Assembly: GCF_014192915.1 (NCBI RefSeq)
Contig: NZ_JACHYN010000021.1
Span: 1 to 64,000 of the forward strand
Direction: 5' to 3'
DNA: 64,000 nucleotides
Source: Azospirillum sp. OGB3
Lineage (GTDB): Bacteria > Pseudomonadota > Alphaproteobacteria > Azospirillales > Azospirillaceae
Below are positions 44,029-52,874 of this stretch, piece by piece (the stretch's first letter is position 1; every line of letters begins with the position of its first letter). The position numbers were made by a program, and so were the translations under genes. The notes beneath the pieces are model-generated. The model did not search any database, had not been told where the DNA came from, and was given only the letters and a program-made list of their open reading frames with translations.

Positions 44029-45036
44029 TCAGTGGCCGACCGTCATGACGATTTTGCCGATGTGCGCGCTGGATTCCATCAGGGCGTGCGCCTCGGCCGC
44101 CTGTTCCAGGGTGAACACCTTGTGGATCACCGGCTTGACCGTGCCGCCTTCCAGCAGCGGCCAGACCTTCGCACGCAGGGCGGCGGCGATGCGGCCCTTC
44201 TCCTCGACCGAGCGGGCGCGCAGGGTCGAACCGGTGAGGGTCAGGCGCTTGGTCATCACCGGAAACATGTTGATGGAGACCTTCGGTCCCTGGAGGAAGG
44301 CGATGGAGACGTGCCGCCCGTCCGGGGCCATGATGCCGATGTCGCGGGCGATGTAGTCGCCGCCGACCATGTCCAGCACCACGTCGACGCCGCGCCCGCC
44401 GGTTTCCTTCTGGATGACGGCGGCGAAATCCTCGGTCTTGTAGTCGATGGCGCGGTCGGCGCCCAGCTCCTCGCAGGCACGGCACTTCTCGGCGCTGCCG
44501 GCGGTGGTGAACACCTTGGCGCCGAAGGCCTTGGCGAGCTGGATGGCCGTGGTGCCGATGCCGCTGGAGCCGCCATGGACCAGCAGCGTCTCGCCGGGCT
44601 TCAGCGCGCCGCGCTCGAACACGTTGGTCCAGACGGTGAAGAAGGTCTCCGGCACGGCAGCGGCCTCGACCATGCCGTAGCCCTTGGGAACGGGCAGAAG
44701 CTGGGGCGCCGGGACCACGCAGTACTGGGCATAGCCTCCGCCGGCGATCAGGGCGCAGACCGCGTCGTCGGCGGCCCACTCCGTGACGCCCTCGCCGATG
44801 GCGACGACGCGCCCGGCGATCTCCAGGCCGGGCAGGTCGGAAGCGCCCGGCGGCGGGTCGTAGCGGCCCTGGCGCTGCAGCATGTCCGGGCGGTTGACGC
44901 CCGCGGCTTCCACCGCCACCAGAACCTCGCCGGGGCCGGGCACCGGGGCGGGGCGCTGCACGGTGCGCAGGACCTCCGGGCCGCCGGGTTGCGAAATCTC
45001 CACGCAGGTCATGCTGTCCGGCAGGGCGATGCCCAT
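44029..45036 (-). CDS. NAD(P)H:quinone oxidoreductase, zeta-crystallin-type MDR
   Basis: 335 residues. GroES-like N-terminal domain with GVNRPDMLQRQGRYDPPPG and GLEIAGRV; Rossmann domain with LLVHGGSSGIGTTAIQLAKAFGA (AxGGxG-type NADPH site), DYKTEDF and VDVVLDMVGGDYI. Lacks zinc cysteines. Annotated generally as quinone oxidoreductase PIG3-type. The GGGGGAG before the ATG at 45036 is good. Confidence 0.93.
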   Translation of the reverse strand: MGIALPDSMTCVEISQPGGPEVLRTVQRPAPVPGPGEVLVAVEAAGVNRPDMLQRQGRYDPPPGASDLPGLEIAGRVVAIGEGVTEWAADDAVCALIAGGGYAQYCVVPAPQLLPVPKGYGMVEAAAVPETFFTVWTNVFERGALKPGETLLVHGGSSGIGTTAIQLAKAFGAKVFTTAGSAEKCRACEELGADRAIDYKTEDFAAVIQKETGGRGVDVVLDMVGGDYIARDIGIMAPDGRHVSIAFLQGPKVSINMFPVMTKRLTLTGSTLRARSVEEKGRIAAALRAKVWPLLEGGTVKPVIHKVFTLEQAAEAHALMESSAHIGKIVMTVGH

Positions 45037-45217
45037 GGTGTCTCCCCCATTCCTCGTTGACGCGGCGTCCACCGGTCCGGCCGGGCCGTTTGTGTCCGCA
45101 GGCGTCCAAAGTTAGAATTCCGCACCGGCGCTGACAAGCACGCCCCGCCGGCCTTTCCGACGGGCGGGAAGCGGACGGCGCGGGGCAGGGATGCGCGAAC
45201 GCGGGAGGAGGAGCCCT

Positions 45218-45406
45218 ATGGACATCGACGATCTGGAGCCGCGCAAGGCCAAGCCGGCGCTGAAGGACCTGACCGCGCTGGGCGTGGCGGAGCTGAAGGA
45301 CTACATCGCCGGGCTGGAGGCCGAGATCGCCCGCGCCCGCGCCGCCATCGCCGCCAAGGAGGCACAGAAGAACGCCGCCGAAGCCTTCTTCAAAAAGTCG
45401 TCCTGA
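45218..45406 (+). CDS. DUF1192 family protein
   Basis: 62 residues, family features LGVAELKDYIAGLEAEIARARAAIAAKE (coiled coil) and a C-terminal FFKKSS. Strong GGGAGGAGGAG before the ATG. Function unknown. Confidence 0.92.
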   Translation: MDIDDLEPRKAKPALKDLTALGVAELKDYIAGLEAEIARARAAIAAKEAQKNAAEAFFKKSS

Positions 45407-45415
45407 GAATGGGGA

Positions 45416-45446
45416 AAGCCCCTCTCCCGCGACGGGAGAGGGGCTT
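45416..45446. terminator. Bidirectional terminator hairpin
   Basis: A perfect 14-bp stem (AAGCCCCTCTCCCG with CGGGAGAGGGGCTT) and 3-nt loop in the convergent gap between the DUF1192 and DUF2189 genes. Confidence 0.75.
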
Positions 45447-45460
45447 CGGACGGTCCATCC

Positions 45461-46300
45461 TCAGTCCGCGCCGACCAGGTCGCGGTAGCAGTGCCAGGAG
45501 GCGTGGCCGATCAGCGGCAGGGCCAGCGCCAGCCCCAGGAAGCCGGTGACCATCCCGGCCGCGGTGAACAGCACGATCAGGAAGGCCCAGCCGGCCATGG
45601 TCCGCAGATTCTCGCGCAGCACGGCGACGCTGGTCGCCATGGCGGTGAAGCTGTCGGTCTCGCGGTCGAGCAGCATCGGGATCGACACCACGCTGATCGC
45701 GAAGACCGCCGTGGCGATGACGCCGCCGACGATGGTGCCGGTCAGCAGGAACGGGATCGTCTGGGCCGAGAAGAAGATGCGGTCGACGAGCTGGTCGAAG
45801 GCCGGCGGTTCCGTCGCGAAGAACAGCGCGAACAGCAGGAAGGCGATGCGGATCCAGGCCAGCATGGCCAGCATCAGCGCCAGCCCGATCCCGGCGATCT
45901 GCACGCCGTTGCGGCGGTAGGCCCCGGCGACCTTCATCAGGGTCGGCGTCTCGCCACGCTCCAGCAGGCGGCTGGTCTCGTAGAGGCCGACGGCGAACAC
46001 CGGCCCCAGCAGCATGAAGCCCGCCGCCATCGGCAGCACCAGATACTGCATGTCCTGCATGGACAGCACCGCCACCAGCGCGAGGCTGGACAGCACCGCC
46101 AGCAGGCCGTAGGCGGCGCTGATCATCGGGCTGGCGCACATGTCGCGCCAGCCGGCGCTCAGCCACACCCAGGGGCGGTCGACGTCGACGCTGCGGATTC
46201 GTGGAAGATAGGGGGCCGGCTTGTGGAATTCGGAGGGTTCCCTGCGCCGGACCGGCCGATGAAATTGGGACGCACCGCGGTGAGACGACATGTCGACCAT
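45461..46300 (-). CDS. DUF2189 membrane protein
   Basis: 279 residues. A polar N-terminus (to about 40) with the motif VDVDRPWVWLSAGWRDM is followed by six transmembrane helices, including AAYGLLAVLSSLALVAVLS and the C-terminal ASWHCYRDLV. Function unknown. GGGGAGG precedes the ATG at 46300. Confidence 0.92.
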   Translation of the reverse strand: MVDMSSHRGASQFHRPVRRREPSEFHKPAPYLPRIRSVDVDRPWVWLSAGWRDMCASPMISAAYGLLAVLSSLALVAVLSMQDMQYLVLPMAAGFMLLGPVFAVGLYETSRLLERGETPTLMKVAGAYRRNGVQIAGIGLALMLAMLAWIRIAFLLFALFFATEPPAFDQLVDRIFFSAQTIPFLLTGTIVGGVIATAVFAISVVSIPMLLDRETDSFTAMATSVAVLRENLRTMAGWAFLIVLFTAAGMVTGFLGLALALPLIGHASWHCYRDLVGAD

Positions 46301-46444
46301 GATGATGGTCCTCCCCTTTGCCCATTGCGCCTCTCGTGAGGGGAACTGTAGCAAAGCGGTCCGCAGCGATCCAGATTGTCTTATGGACGAATTGTTAGAA
46401 TACCAAATTGTCACAAAAGCGATACCAAAGCACGGGCTCGGCCG

Positions 46445-46633
46445 TCACTCGTCCCGCTCGCCCTCCACCTTCTTGCCGTCCAGCTCGGCCGCGCGGCGCT
46501 CGGCCTCCTGGCGGTCGCGCAGCTTCTCGGTCTTGGTGCGGCCGAAGCGGATGCGGTTCGCCTCGGCGTTTTTTTCACGCTCTTCCTTCTGGCGCATCTT
46601 CCGGAAGCGGTTCAGGTTCACGACATCGGCCAT
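46445..46633 (-). CDS. DUF4169 family protein
   Basis: 62 residues, very basic and charged: VVNLNRFRKMRQKEEREKNA, NRIRFGRTKTEK, RAAELDGKKV. The family is small, alphaproteobacterial and of unknown function. Upstream gene on the minus strand is absent; the AsmA gene is divergent. Confidence 0.92.
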   Translation of the reverse strand: MADVVNLNRFRKMRQKEEREKNAEANRIRFGRTKTEKLRDRQEAERRAAELDGKKVEGERDE

Positions 46634-46838
46634 GGGACGCGTCTCCTGAGGGCGGGGCGTGTCGTCTTTTGGACAACTCGGCCGTTGGAATGCCCAAATT
46701 GCTTGTTTTCTTTCGGGACGATAGTTTAGCGGAACCCCGTGCCACCCGGAAGACCGGAGCGGGCGCCAGCGGTTCTCGCGGCTTGTGGCGGCAACACGGC
46801 GACTCAACAGCCGAACGGTGGGGAAGGCGCGTCAACCG

Positions 46839-49800
46839 GTGAAGAGATTCCTGATCGCAGCTCTGATACTCGTCGGTCTGTTGGTGGCCGCGGTGCTGGT
46901 CGTGCCCAGCGTCGTCGATTGGAACGCCTACAAAGCCCAGATCGCGGAGCGGGTCTCCGCCGCCACGGGGCGCGAGGTCGAGCTGAGGGGCGACATCGGC
47001 CTGTCGCTGCTGCCGGCCCCGGCGCTGACGGTGCGCGACGCCCGCCTGGCCAACGCGCCCGGCGGGTCCGAGCAGGACATGGCGCGCCTGAAGGAGCTGG
47101 ACGTCCGCGTGGCGCTCGGCCCGCTGCTCAGCGGCCACATCCAGGTGCAGAGCATCCGGCTGATCGACCCCACCTTCCTCTTCGAGACGCTGCCCGACGG
47201 GCGCTTCAACTGGGATCTGTCCGGCGCCGGGCGTCCGGCCGGCGCCGGGCGGGGCGGGTCCGGGGACGGGCTGGCCTCGGCGGTCAGCTTCGACCAGGTG
47301 ACGGTGCAGAACGGCACCATCCAGTACCGCGACGCCCGCACCGGCCGGTCGGAGGTGATCGACCAGATCGACGCGCGCATCGTCGCCGGCAGCTTCACCG
47401 GGCCGTTCCAGGGGCAGGGCAGCTTCCGGGCGCGCGGCGTGCCGCTGCGTGGCGAGATGTTCGTCAGCCGCCTGATCGACGGCGCCGCCGTCCAGGTCCG
47501 CGCGACCTTGTCGATGCCCGACACCGACGCCACGCTGCGTTTCGCCGGCATCGTGACCAACCCGCCGGGCAGCGGCGGCTCGCGCGCCCAGGGCGACCTG
47601 CGCGCCGAGGGCAGCGACCTGTCCCGCGCCCTGGCCCTGGTCCGCAACGGCGCGGCGGCCGGCGAGGACCGGAAGACGAACGCGCTGCTCGCCCAGTCCT
47701 TCGGTATCCGCACAGCGGTCGAGGCGTCCCCGACCGGAGCGAGCTTCACCAACCTGGAGGCGCAGCTCGGCGACACGCGCGCCACCGGCACGGCGACCCT
47801 GCGCAGCGGGACCCCGGCGCGGGCGGAATTGACCCTGGCGCTGAACCGGCTCGACCTGGATGCCTGGCTGGAGCGTGCACGGGCGGGCGGCGGCTCGGAC
47901 GCCGGGGGCCAACCCGCCCCCCGCAACGGAAGCGCGGCCAAGGGCCTGCCGTCCAACGCTCCATCCAGTGGCGTGCCGTCCGGTGGCGCGGCCCAGCCGG
48001 GCGGGTTCGCCCTGCCGGACGCGCTGGACGCCAAGTTCGACCTCGCGGTGGACGGCATCACCTACAACGGCGGCTTGGTCCGCCAGGGGCGCGTGGAGGC
48101 TGGCCTGAGCGGCGGGACGCTGAACATCGACCGCATCAGCGCCCTGCTGCCCGGCGGCTCCGACTTCGTGGCGGCGGGCGAACTGGCGGCGGCCAACGGC
48201 CAGCCGGACCTCAAGCTGCGGATGGAGGCGAACGCCGACAACCTGCGCGCCCTTCTGGAATGGCTGCGGGTGGATGTCCATGGTGTGCCGGCGGACCGCC
48301 TGCGCCGGGCGTCGGTCGCGGCGCAGCTGCAGGGGCGGCCGGGACGGCTGGACGTGAACGGGCTGGACCTGCGTGTGGACGCCAGCCGCCTGACCGGCGC
48401 CGTCGCCTATGTGGACCGCGGGAGGCCGGCCTTCGGGGCAAGGCTCGACCTCGACCGCCTGAATCTCGATGCCTATCTGCCCCCGCCGGAGGGCGGCCGG
48501 ACCACCACCAACGCTGCCACCGCCGCCCCGGCGCCCGCGCGCAACGGCAATTCGCCGGCGAACCCGGCGACGAGCCCGGCCCGGCTGCTGGCCGGCGTGG
48601 ACGCCAATCTCGAACTGACGGTCGGGCAGCTGACCGTGCGCAACACGCCGGTCCAGGGGCTGCGGCTCGACGCCACCGCCGCGGGCGGCGCCCTGTCGAT
48701 CAAAGAGGCGACGGTGCAGGACGCCGCCGGGGTGAAGCTCCGCCTGGACGGCCAGATCGCCGGGCTGGAGCCGCTGCGCGGCGCCCATCTGACGCTGAAC
48801 GCCGATGCCCCCAGCCTGGACGGGGTCGCCCGTGTGGTCGCCTGGCCGGAGGGCGCCCCCGCGCCGGAGCGGCTGGGCGCGGTGAAGGCGCAGGCCCGTC
48901 TGTCGGGCGACGCCGAGCGTCTGGCGGTCGAGCTGGGCGTGGACGCGGCCGAAGGCTCGCTGGAGGCGGGCGGCACGCTTCTGAACGTGGAGAAGGAGCC
49001 CAGCGCCGACCTCAAGCTGCGCGTCAAGCATCCGGAACTGGCGCGGCTGGCCGGCCTGTTCGCCGACAACCCGTCCGCCGGCTCCTACGGCCCGATGGAC
49101 CTCTACACGGAGTTGGCGGGGACGCGGAAGGCTTTCACCCTGGGCAACATCCAGGGGACGGTGGCCGGCGTCACCGTCAAGGGCAAGGCCAGCGCCGACC
49201 TCAACGGCAGCAAGCCGCGGGTCGAGGCCGACCTGCAGACCGGCGACCTGGAGCTGGACCGGCTGGCGGCACTTCCCGCCGCGGCCTCCCGTCCCACGGG
49301 CGCCGCGTCTCCGGCGGCCCAGGCGTCTCCGGGGGCGCCCGACCCCGCGGCGGGGGATTTCAGCGGGTTGCGCCGCTTCGACGGACGCTTCGCGCTGACC
49401 TCCTCCGCCCTCGTCAAAGGCGGCACGCGGATCGAGACTCCGGCCCTGCGCGCCACCGTGACCAACGGCGTGCTGACGGTGGAGCGCTTCGACGGCACCC
49501 TGATGGGTGGTCAACTCGGCGCCACCGGGCGGCTCGCCGCGCCGGGCAACCAGACGCCCACCGCCGAGGCCACCATCACCCTGTCCAAGGCCAAGCTGGC
49601 CGAGGCCGTGGGCGGCGGGCTGGGCGGCGGCGCTCTGGAGATCGCCGGGGGCGTGCTGGACGCCGAGGCCAACCTGACGGCCAGCGGTGCCGGCGGCGAC
49701 GCCATGCTCAAGGCGCTGGCCGGCCAGGGCCGGATCAGCGCCCGCGACGGCCTGCTGCGCGGCTTCGACCTCGGCGCCCTGCGCGACCGGCTGACCAAGC

Positions 49801-50237
49801 TGGAGCGTCCGCAGGAGCTGCTGGGTGCGGTGATGGGCGGACTTCAGGGCGGGGAGACCCGCTTCGCCCGGCTGGATGGCAGCTTCGCCATCGACAAGGG
49901 CGTGGCGCGCACCGAGGACACGCGCCTGACCTCCGACCTGGGCGAGGCGCTGGCGGCGGGGCAGGTCAACCTGCCGGCGCAGACCATCGACATGCGCGTC
50001 CGCCTGACCGTGCAGTCCGACCAGGCTCTGCCGCCGCTGACCGTTCGCATGACCGGCGCGCTCGACAAGCCCACCCGCTCCTTCGAGATGCAGGAGGTGC
50101 AGGAGTATTTCGCCCGCCGCGCCGCCGAGGGACTGCTGAACAAGGTGGTGCCGAAGGATCTGCCGATTCCCGGCGGCGGCAACGCCCCGAAGCCCGATGC
50201 GCTGTTGAAGGGGCTGATCGACGGACTGCGGCGTTGA
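46839..50237 (+). CDS. AsmA family protein
   Basis: 1,132 residues. An N-terminal transmembrane anchor (LIAALILVGLLVAAVLVV) leads to the AsmA domain (WNAYKAQIAERVSAATGREVEL, IGLSLLPAPALTV) and repeated beta segments to the C-terminal AsmA/DUF3971-like part (GGETRFARLDGSFAI). The protein would be an inner-membrane-anchored periplasmic bridge-like protein of the lipid-transfer type (family knowledge). Start GTG at 46839; GGAAGG lies 10 nt upstream. A long Ala/Pro linker and a low-complexity segment around residue 355-390 are seen. Confidence 0.92.
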   Translation: MKRFLIAALILVGLLVAAVLVVPSVVDWNAYKAQIAERVSAATGREVELRGDIGLSLLPAPALTVRDARLANAPGGSEQDMARLKELDVRVALGPLLSGHIQVQSIRLIDPTFLFETLPDGRFNWDLSGAGRPAGAGRGGSGDGLASAVSFDQVTVQNGTIQYRDARTGRSEVIDQIDARIVAGSFTGPFQGQGSFRARGVPLRGEMFVSRLIDGAAVQVRATLSMPDTDATLRFAGIVTNPPGSGGSRAQGDLRAEGSDLSRALALVRNGAAAGEDRKTNALLAQSFGIRTAVEASPTGASFTNLEAQLGDTRATGTATLRSGTPARAELTLALNRLDLDAWLERARAGGGSDAGGQPAPRNGSAAKGLPSNAPSSGVPSGGAAQPGGFALPDALDAKFDLAVDGITYNGGLVRQGRVEAGLSGGTLNIDRISALLPGGSDFVAAGELAAANGQPDLKLRMEANADNLRALLEWLRVDVHGVPADRLRRASVAAQLQGRPGRLDVNGLDLRVDASRLTGAVAYVDRGRPAFGARLDLDRLNLDAYLPPPEGGRTTTNAATAAPAPARNGNSPANPATSPARLLAGVDANLELTVGQLTVRNTPVQGLRLDATAAGGALSIKEATVQDAAGVKLRLDGQIAGLEPLRGAHLTLNADAPSLDGVARVVAWPEGAPAPERLGAVKAQARLSGDAERLAVELGVDAAEGSLEAGGTLLNVEKEPSADLKLRVKHPELARLAGLFADNPSAGSYGPMDLYTELAGTRKAFTLGNIQGTVAGVTVKGKASADLNGSKPRVEADLQTGDLELDRLAALPAAASRPTGAASPAAQASPGAPDPAAGDFSGLRRFDGRFALTSSALVKGGTRIETPALRATVTNGVLTVERFDGTLMGGQLGATGRLAAPGNQTPTAEATITLSKAKLAEAVGGGLGGGALEIAGGVLDAEANLTASGAGGDAMLKALAGQGRISARDGLLRGFDLGALRDRLTKLERPQELLGAVMGGLQGGETRFARLDGSFAIDKGVARTEDTRLTSDLGEALAAGQVNLPAQTIDMRVRLTVQSDQALPPLTVRMTGALDKPTRSFEMQEVQEYFARRAAEGLLNKVVPKDLPIPGGGNAPKPDALLKGLIDGLRR

Positions 50238-50245
50238 GAGGCGCG

Positions 50246-50291
50246 CGTGACGCGTTGAGTCCAAGCCCCGTGACGCATTGCGTCCAAGCCC
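50246..50291. repeat. 23-bp tandem direct repeat upstream of ubiK
   Basis: CGTGACGC-TTG-GTCCAAGCCC occurs twice head-to-tail (50246-50268 and 50269-50291) with two mismatches. It lies between the AsmA and ubiK genes and may be a binding site or simple duplication. Confidence 0.7.
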
Positions 50292-50350
50292 GTTGAAGTT
50301 CCGTGGGGCGGGTCCCATAATGCGGCAGACAAGAAGCGGATTTTGAGTCG

Positions 50351-50698
50351 ATGCAGGTGGACAATAAGATTCTGGACGATCTGGCCCGCGTCGCGGGCGG
50401 TGCGCTCGGCGCGCTGTCGTCCCTGCGTGAGGAAGCCGAGGCGCAGATGCGCCAGCAGTTCGAGCGCGTCCTGTCGCGCATGGACGTGGTGAGCCGCGAG
50501 GAGCACGAGGCCGTCCGCGCCATGGCCGCCAAGGCCCGCGAGGAGCAGGAGGCCATGGCCGAGCGGCTGGCCGCGTTGGAGGCCACGGTCGCGGCGCTCA
50601 AGGCCGGCCGCGATTCGAAGCCGGACGCGGGCGCCTCCGCTCCCGCGGCGGCTCCCTCCGTCGGTCCCATCGCCGGAGGAGGCAGCGGGCCGGTCTGA
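50351..50698 (+). CDS. ubiK: Ubiquinone biosynthesis accessory factor UbiK (BMFP)
   Basis: 115 residues. N-terminal KILDDLARVAGGALGALSSLREEAEAQMRQQFERVLSRMDVVSREEHEAV, a coiled-coil trimerising core, followed by an Ala/Pro/Ser-rich tail. UbiK helps assemble the Ubi enzymes with UbiJ in the cytosol under oxic conditions. No ubi operon partner is adjacent (ubiX is 8 kb away). Confidence 0.92.
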   Translation: MQVDNKILDDLARVAGGALGALSSLREEAEAQMRQQFERVLSRMDVVSREEHEAVRAMAAKAREEQEAMAERLAALEATVAALKAGRDSKPDAGASAPAAAPSVGPIAGGGSGPV

Positions 50699-50898
50699 TC
50701 CGGCCCCGCCACGACTCCAATCCTTCACGGATGCACTGCCGAAAACCAGTTGCGCCGGCCAGACCCTTTTGGCACGGTGCTCTGGGTGGTATTCATCCGT
50801 CTGCCAGCCACAACATCTCGGGGCTTCCCCTTCCTGCACGAAGGCGGAGCAGCCCCGGGGCGGTTCCGTCCACCGCGCCTTTACAGGAGGACGCCGAC

Positions 50899-51402
50899 AT
50901 GTCGGCTGTTGCCGTCGACACCCCCTCATCCGCGCACAATCCCCTGGACATCGTCGAGGAGATCGTCACCGCCAACGAATGGCCCTTCGAGCGGGCCGGC
51001 GAGGACGAGCTGATCGTCGAGATCGGTGGGCGCTGGTGCGATTACCGGCTCTATTTCGTCTGGCAGTCCGACGTCAGCGCGATGCAGTTTTCCTGCCAGT
51101 TCGACATGAAGGTCCCGGCGGCGCGCCGGTCGTCGGTCAACGACCTGCTGGCCGAGGTCAACGCGCGCATGTGGCTGGGCCATTTCGACGTCTGCTCCGA
51201 GGAGCACACGCCGATGTTCCGCCAGACCATGCTGCTGCGCGGCTCGCGCGGCGCGACGGTGGAGCAGCTCGAGGACCTCGTCGAGATCGCCCTGTCGGAG
51301 TGCGAGCGCTTCTACCCCGCCTTCCAGTTCGTGATCTGGGGCGGCAAGTCCGCGTCGGAGGCGGTGTCCGCCGCCATCCTCGACACCGCTGGGGAGGCGT
51401 GA
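50899..51402 (+). CDS. YbjN family protein
   Basis: 167 residues, a YbjN type III secretion chaperone-like fold: VTANEWPFERAGEDELIVEIGGRWCDYRLYF, SCQFDMKVPAARRSSVNDLLAEVNARMWLGHF. A putative sensory or chaperone protein; function uncertain. AGGAGG is 8 nt before the ATG. It ends 5 nt from proC. Confidence 0.92.
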   Translation: MSAVAVDTPSSAHNPLDIVEEIVTANEWPFERAGEDELIVEIGGRWCDYRLYFVWQSDVSAMQFSCQFDMKVPAARRSSVNDLLAEVNARMWLGHFDVCSEEHTPMFRQTMLLRGSRGATVEQLEDLVEIALSECERFYPAFQFVIWGGKSASEAVSAAILDTAGEA

Positions 51403-51407
51403 GCGTC

Positions 51408-52235
51408 ATGGCGAATGGTGGGACGCAGGGCTGCACGTTGCTGCTGGCCGGCTGCGGCAAGATGGGCGGCGCAATGCTCGACGGCTGGCTGACGGCCGGC
51501 ATCGCCTCCAGCGTCGCCGTGGTCGAGCCGTCCGGCCTGCCGGAGGCCCTGCGCGGCAAGCCCGCCGTCGTCCTGGCGAGCGGCCCGGACGCCGTGCCCG
51601 CCGGCTTCGCACCGGATGTCGTCGTTCTGGCCGTCAAGCCGCAGGTGATGGACTCGGTCCTTCCGGCCTATCGGACGCTGGTCCGTCCCGGCACGGTGTT
51701 CCTGTCCGTCGCCGCCGGCAAGACCATCGCCTCCTTCGAAGCGGCGTTGGGGGAGGGGGCGGCCATCGTCCGCTCCATGCCCAACACGCCCGCCGCCATC
51801 GGCCGCGGCATGACCGTCGCCGTCGGCAACCCGGTGGTCACCGAGGCGCAGAAGACGCTGTGCGATTCGCTTCTGCGCGCGGTCGGCGACGTGGCTTGGG
51901 TCGAGGACGAGTCGCTTCTCGATCCGGTGACCGCCGTTTCGGGCAGTGGCCCGGCCTACGTCTTCCTGATGGTCGAGGCCATGGCGAAGGCCGGCGAGGC
52001 CGCCGGGCTGCCCGCCGCGCTTGCCATGCGTCTGGCGCGGGCCACCGTTGCGGGGGCGGGCGAACTGCTCCACCAGTCCCCGACCGCCGCCGCCGACCTG
52101 CGCAAGGCGGTGACCAGCCCCAACGGCACCACCCAGGCGGCGCTCGACGTCCTGATGGCTGGGGATGGCCTGCAGCCGCTGTTCGACCGTGCCGTTGCCG
52201 CCGCCGCGAACCGCTCCCGCGAACTGGCGAAGTAA
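51408..52235 (+). CDS. proC: Pyrroline-5-carboxylate reductase
   Basis: 275 residues. Rossmann motif LLLAGCGKMGGAMLDGWL and the ProC signature AVSGSGPAYVFLMVEAM. It reduces P5C to proline with NADPH. The ATG at 51408 is 10 nt after GGAGG; a GTG at 51399 overlaps the previous stop. It is in a cluster with YbjN and ybaK genes. Confidence 0.97.
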   Translation: MANGGTQGCTLLLAGCGKMGGAMLDGWLTAGIASSVAVVEPSGLPEALRGKPAVVLASGPDAVPAGFAPDVVVLAVKPQVMDSVLPAYRTLVRPGTVFLSVAAGKTIASFEAALGEGAAIVRSMPNTPAAIGRGMTVAVGNPVVTEAQKTLCDSLLRAVGDVAWVEDESLLDPVTAVSGSGPAYVFLMVEAMAKAGEAAGLPAALAMRLARATVAGAGELLHQSPTAAADLRKAVTSPNGTTQAALDVLMAGDGLQPLFDRAVAAAANRSRELAK

Positions 52236-52241
52236 GGCGCC

Positions 52242-52724
52242 ATGGCGGCCCTCAGCCCTTCCGCCCAACGGGTCCAGGCCTTGCTGGACGGCTTCGGCCA
52301 CAGCCACAGCGTGGTCGAGCATGAGGGCAGCACCCGCACGTCGGAGGACGCCGCCAACGCCGTCGGCTGCGCCGTGGCGCAGATCGCCAAGTCCTTGATC
52401 TTCCGCACGAAGGACAGCGGGCGTCCGGTGCTGGTGGTGGCCAGCGGGGCCAACCGGGTGGACGAGAAGGCGGTCGGCCGGCTGATCGGCGAAAAGATCG
52501 AGCGGGCCGATCCGGACTTCGTCCGGGAAAGCACCGGCTTCGCCATCGGCGGGGTGCCGCCCATCGGCCACACCGTGCCGCCGTTGGTTCTGATCGACGC
52601 CGACCTGATGGGCTTCGACGCCATCTGGGCCGCCGCCGGCACGCCCAACGCGGTCTTCCGCCTGACCCCGGCGCAACTCGTCGCCATCACCGGCGGGCGG
52701 GTCGAAACCGTCCGCAAGGGCTGA
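52242..52724 (+). CDS. YbaK/EbsC-type aminoacyl-tRNA deacylase
   Basis: 160 residues, YbaK/ProX editing domain: SAQRVQALLDGFG, TSEDAANAVGCAVAQIAKSLIF, RVDEKAVGRLIG, GFAIGGVPPIGHT. It probably hydrolyses a mis-acylated tRNA (Cys-tRNA-Pro or similar). The placement right after proC is suggestive but not diagnostic. Spacing 6 nt. Confidence 0.92.
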   Translation: MAALSPSAQRVQALLDGFGHSHSVVEHEGSTRTSEDAANAVGCAVAQIAKSLIFRTKDSGRPVLVVASGANRVDEKAVGRLIGEKIERADPDFVRESTGFAIGGVPPIGHTVPPLVLIDADLMGFDAIWAAAGTPNAVFRLTPAQLVAITGGRVETVRKG

Positions 52725-52874
52725 ACGCGCACCGCGAGAACCGGTCAAGCGGTCAGGATGCCGCAGCGCGGCATGATCGCGCATCGCCCGGCCACCCCTC
52801 TTCCAAGCCTCTGGATTCTCTGGCAAGACTCTTCCCAACGAGTTCTTGAACAGAGACGCATCAGGGAGGCCCCC

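Noticed and set aside
46575..50318. Long minus-strand open frame opposite the AsmA gene
   Set aside because: Same cause: GC-rich antisense shadow with no recognisable domain.
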